A DNA stretch of 41,133 nt from assembly GCA_013286075.1 (NCBI GenBank), contig JABDGJ010000006.1:1-41133 (forward strand), given 5' to 3'. Of the stretch, positions 38,819 to 41,133 are shown piece by piece. The notes under the pieces are model-generated. The model was not told where the DNA came from. It saw only the letters and a program-made list of their open reading frames with translations, and ran no database searches. A program made the translations under genes and the position numbers. The stretch is from Chlamydiota bacterium (lineage in GTDB: Bacteria > Chlamydiota > Chlamydiia > Chlamydiales > Parachlamydiaceae). Each line of letters starts with the position of its first letter. Positions within the stretch are counted from its first letter, which is position 1.

Positions 38819-40291
38819 TCATAAGACATCTTGGCTGAGCAGGTGAGTAATTAAAAAGTTCTTATTAGAATACATTATTGGTGTACAACGGTAACTATCT
38901 ACAATATCTGAACTTGCTTTATATTCTAGAAGCAATTGAACCAGTGCAAAATTTCCTTTCCTTACAGCGTAATGTAAAGCGGTACCTGAGCGGTGGCGAT
39001 AATTGACGGTTGCTTTGGCGCCTGCCCGAAGTAACAAAAAACTCATTTTGGAGGAGGCTGAATACAATAAAGGGGGTTTATTATATTTATCCACGCTGTT
39101 TACATCAGCACCCTTATTGAGAAGGTAATTGACGATTTTTATTTTATTACACTCGACAGCTAATCCCAGTGCTGTCTTCTGTCTTTGTGCTCTAGCATTA
39201 ATATTTGCCTTGGATTCGACTAATAATCTAACCATTTTCAGATTTCCCATTCTGGAGGCGCAACACAGAGGGGTTTCTTGATCCTTATTTGCTAGATTGA
39301 CATCAGCATTCTTCTCAATGAGAAATTGTACAACTTGTATTTTATTCGTAAAAGTAGCTAGAGCAAGTGGCGTACAAGCATGTTGACTTCTCGTATTGTA
39401 GTTAGCTCCATATCGGATGAGGAGCTCTACAATATTTTTATCTCCATTTTTAGCAGATAAAAGTAAGGCTTTGTTTTTGTTTTGTTCAAGAATTTGGGAA
39501 TTTACTGTCGTAAGTTTCCATCTTTTTTTGTGACTTAGGAACTTTTTAAAACATGGTACAAAACCAAAAATGCTGTAAATTTTCTCATTGGAAAGGAGCG
39601 AAAAGAGATCTTCAAATGACAATTCATTTTGCAGAGATTGCAAAACTTTTTCCAAATTAAGATTGCGAGGACTTAACCATCCCTTTTCTCCAAATACTCT
39701 ATAATGAAGATATTTATCTGGGATAACGTTTTCTACTGTTAATTCATTTAGCTCGGAAAATAAATTATAAATATAATCGTATGCTTCTTCAAAACTTTTT
39801 CCTTCACATCCTAATTCCTTGGCCCGCTTCAAACTAATAGCAGCTCCTTCAAAACAGAAGCGCCGATTTATCTTAAGAAAATATATCGCTTCAAAAAGTG
39901 ATAAATATTCCGCAATTTTTTGTATTCCACCACAGCTGGGTAGAGAATCTATTTTAGAGCCTATGATCCGTGCAATAAAGGCTTCAATTCTTATGTGAAT
40001 GGCTTCTTCTTGGCTTTGTCTTGAAAGCAAAGACCAGGGAAATCGAAATGCGTTTTCTTCTTTAAATCTATTAAGAATTTCCGATGATTTTTCCCTCAAA
40101 AGAGCAAATAATTGTCTGCGAGAAGAATATCTATAATAATCTTCTCTTCCAGAATCGTATGGCAATCTATTTTTCACTACGACTTCGATTCTTTGCAATC
40201 TTTTCACAGCGGAGTCTTCTACTGATGGCTGAATAATGTAAAAGGAATGATTATTGTTAATAAAAACATCAAAATATGTGTTATTTATCAT
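38819..40291 (-). CDS. Ankyrin-repeat protein with an F-box-like segment (paralogue 2)
   Basis: 490 aa. Same plan as the gene at 36471: N-terminus TYFDVFINNNHSFYIIQPS with LPYDSGREDYYRYSSRRQLF; near residues 118-150 a weaker F-box-like stretch (LPSCGGIQKIAEYLSLFEAI, then YFLKINRRF); a shared linker (KKRWKLTTVNSQILEQNKNK); and six or more ankyrin repeats from about 275 (ALLLSAKNGDKNIVELLIRY, CTPLALATFTNKIQVVQFLI, ETPLCCASRMGNLKMVRLLV, KTALGLAVECNKIKIVNYLL, GTALHYAVRKGNFALVQLLL). The repeat part has more units than paralogue 1. The start ATG shares its A with the mgtE stop (TAATG), so it may be translationally coupled to mgtE. Candidate host-directed protein. Confidence 0.83.
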   Translation of the reverse strand: MINNTYFDVFINNNHSFYIIQPSVEDSAVKRLQRIEVVVKNRLPYDSGREDYYRYSSRRQLFALLREKSSEILNRFKEENAFRFPWSLLSRQSQEEAIHIRIEAFIARIIGSKIDSLPSCGGIQKIAEYLSLFEAIYFLKINRRFCFEGAAISLKRAKELGCEGKSFEEAYDYIYNLFSELNELTVENVIPDKYLHYRVFGEKGWLSPRNLNLEKVLQSLQNELSFEDLFSLLSNEKIYSIFGFVPCFKKFLSHKKRWKLTTVNSQILEQNKNKALLLSAKNGDKNIVELLIRYGANYNTRSQHACTPLALATFTNKIQVVQFLIEKNADVNLANKDQETPLCCASRMGNLKMVRLLVESKANINARAQRQKTALGLAVECNKIKIVNYLLNKGADVNSVDKYNKPPLLYSASSKMSFLLLRAGAKATVNYRHRSGTALHYAVRKGNFALVQLLLEYKASSDIVDSYRCTPIMYSNKNFLITHLLSQDVL

Positions 40292-41133
40292 TATAATCTA
40301 AAGAAGGAAGTAATTCCTTTGGCAATTAAAATATACATAATAGTCGATAATACGTCGTTGCAAGCTGTGACAATAGGACCGGAAGCAACAGCGGGATCGA
40401 TCCGAAATTTGGCAAAGAAGAAAGGAGACAATGTGCCTAAAACAGTCGACACTAAACAAGCACCTAATAACCCACTACTGATCGTGATGCCTAACGCAAT
40501 GGGGTTTGAACCTAAATGATGAATATCAAAATAGTTCAGTACATAAATAAAAACAGCTGACAAAAGACTAAAAATAATACCGATCAATAATCCTATACTC
40601 AACTCACTGAATACTGCTTTTTTGCGAGATCCTACGGATAACTCTCCCGTCGACATTCCTCTTACCAAAATAGTACTGCATTGAATGCCCACATTTCCCG
40701 ACATTCCAGCGATAAGGGGAACAAATAAAGCGACATATGTAAACCAGTTTTTTTCTCTAAAATGTGAGAGAACAGCAGCGGTGATAAGCCCAGCACATAA
40801 CGTCACAAATAGCCAAGGCGCTCGCCATAAAAACCGCTTAAAAATGGGCTCATGTTCGCTAAGGTCTTCCCCTGTTCCCGCAATATTTGCAATGGTTTCG
40901 TCGGCAATGTCTTCCATAGCTTCTACGACACTGGCATAGGTAATCACTCCAAGCAAGCGATCGCTTTCATCAACAACTGGCAAAGAAGGAATTTTGTATC
41001 GTTCAACGAGATCTACTACCTCATCTCGAGAAGCGTCGGCTTGGATTTGATGCAAAACAGGCCGCATCACTTGTTTTACCGGAACTTGAGGTGGATTAAT
41101 GATCAAATTTCTCAACGGAACAAAACCAATGAG
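40291..41133 (-). CDS. mgtE: Magnesium transporter MgtE, C-terminal part
   Basis: Partial: the frame is open to the right window edge, giving 280 visible residues. A CBS domain comes first (LHQIQADASRDEVVDLVERY, IPSLPVVDESDRLLGVITYA), then the plug-helix region (ANIAGTGEDLSEHEPIFKRF) and five transmembrane helices with the MgtE signatures FVPLIAGMSGNVGIQCSTIL and PIVTACNDVLSTIMYILIAK, the latter containing the Mg-coordinating Asp. MgtE imports Mg2+ under control of the cytosolic CBS domains. The stop overlaps the ankyrin gene start by one base. CT194 is, from memory, the C. trachomatis homologue. Confidence 0.94.
   Translation of the reverse strand, partial: LIGFVPLRNLIINPPQVPVKQVMRPVLHQIQADASRDEVVDLVERYKIPSLPVVDESDRLLGVITYASVVEAMEDIADETIANIAGTGEDLSEHEPIFKRFLWRAPWLFVTLCAGLITAAVLSHFREKNWFTYVALFVPLIAGMSGNVGIQCSTILVRGMSTGELSVGSRKKAVFSELSIGLLIGIIFSLLSAVFIYVLNYFDIHHLGSNPIALGITISSGLLGACLVSTVLGTLSPFFFAKFRIDPAVASGPIVTACNDVLSTIMYILIAKGITSFFRL

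Noticed and set aside
1..41133. Insertion sequence or intact prophage
   Set aside because: No transposase, integrase or phage structural operon could be recognised; only fragments and short repeats hint at past mobile elements.

Overview
The window is AT-rich bacterial DNA from a member of the Chlamydiota, most likely an environmental, protist-associated lineage (Parachlamydiales type) rather than a Chlamydia species. The evidence is a conserved chlamydial gene block, with C. trachomatis counterparts recalled from memory: a heme-chaperone/HemN-like gene (CT052), a divergent RsmI-like methylase (CT048), holA (CT047), pepA (CT045), ssb (CT044), a type III secretion (T3S) chaperone of the Slc1/CT043 family, glgX (CT042), a SpoIID-domain protein (CT041) and ruvB (CT040). 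The second line of evidence is a T3S translocator cassette together with expanded ankyrin, Fic, PP2C and J-domain proteins, typical of amoeba-associated chlamydiae.

Layout. 1-1515: the acidic 3' end of a gene cut by the window edge, then hemW, overlapping by four bases. 1536-6200: an array on the minus strand of six related small membrane proteins, in three subtypes (A, B, C here), with a bilobed hydrophobic segment like that of inclusion membrane proteins. The array carries fossils of its own duplication: a 41-bp copy of the hemW 3' end and the last 25 codons of a lost C copy. It lies where C. trachomatis has CT049-CT051. 6203-10635: a compact minus-strand housekeeping run, slc1-ssb-pepA-holA-rsmI-like in transcription order. 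10828-12846: glgX, divergent from that run.

12847-29210: an accessory region of about 16 kb separating glgX from the SpoIID gene. It holds an oxidoreductase pair (MDR plus aldo/keto reductase), a protein with a C-terminal J domain, small unknown membrane and secreted proteins, a degenerate tRNA-Thr-like piece, two tandem paralogous unknown genes, a 136-bp copy of the aldo/keto reductase gene, a Fic protein with phased repeats at its 3' end, a YbaK/DUF2000/regulator-PhzF operon, an intact antitoxin beside a broken Doc toxin, and a PP2C phosphatase with a C-terminal membrane anchor.

29166-31099: spoIID-like and ruvB, the conserved block again. 31185-36319: a chemoreceptor-like protein with two HAMP units, then a five-gene T3S cassette: a coiled-coil protein, an LcrH/SycD chaperone, CopB-like and CopD-like translocators and a small membrane protein. 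36471-40291: two paralogous proteins with an F-box-like segment and ankyrin repeats, with an unknown membrane protein between them. 40291-41133: the 3' part of mgtE, overlapping the second ankyrin gene by one base.

Together the window shows a stable vertical core interrupted by regions rich in host-interaction candidates, with gene duplication and decay visible at several points. Function beyond the recognised families is inference.
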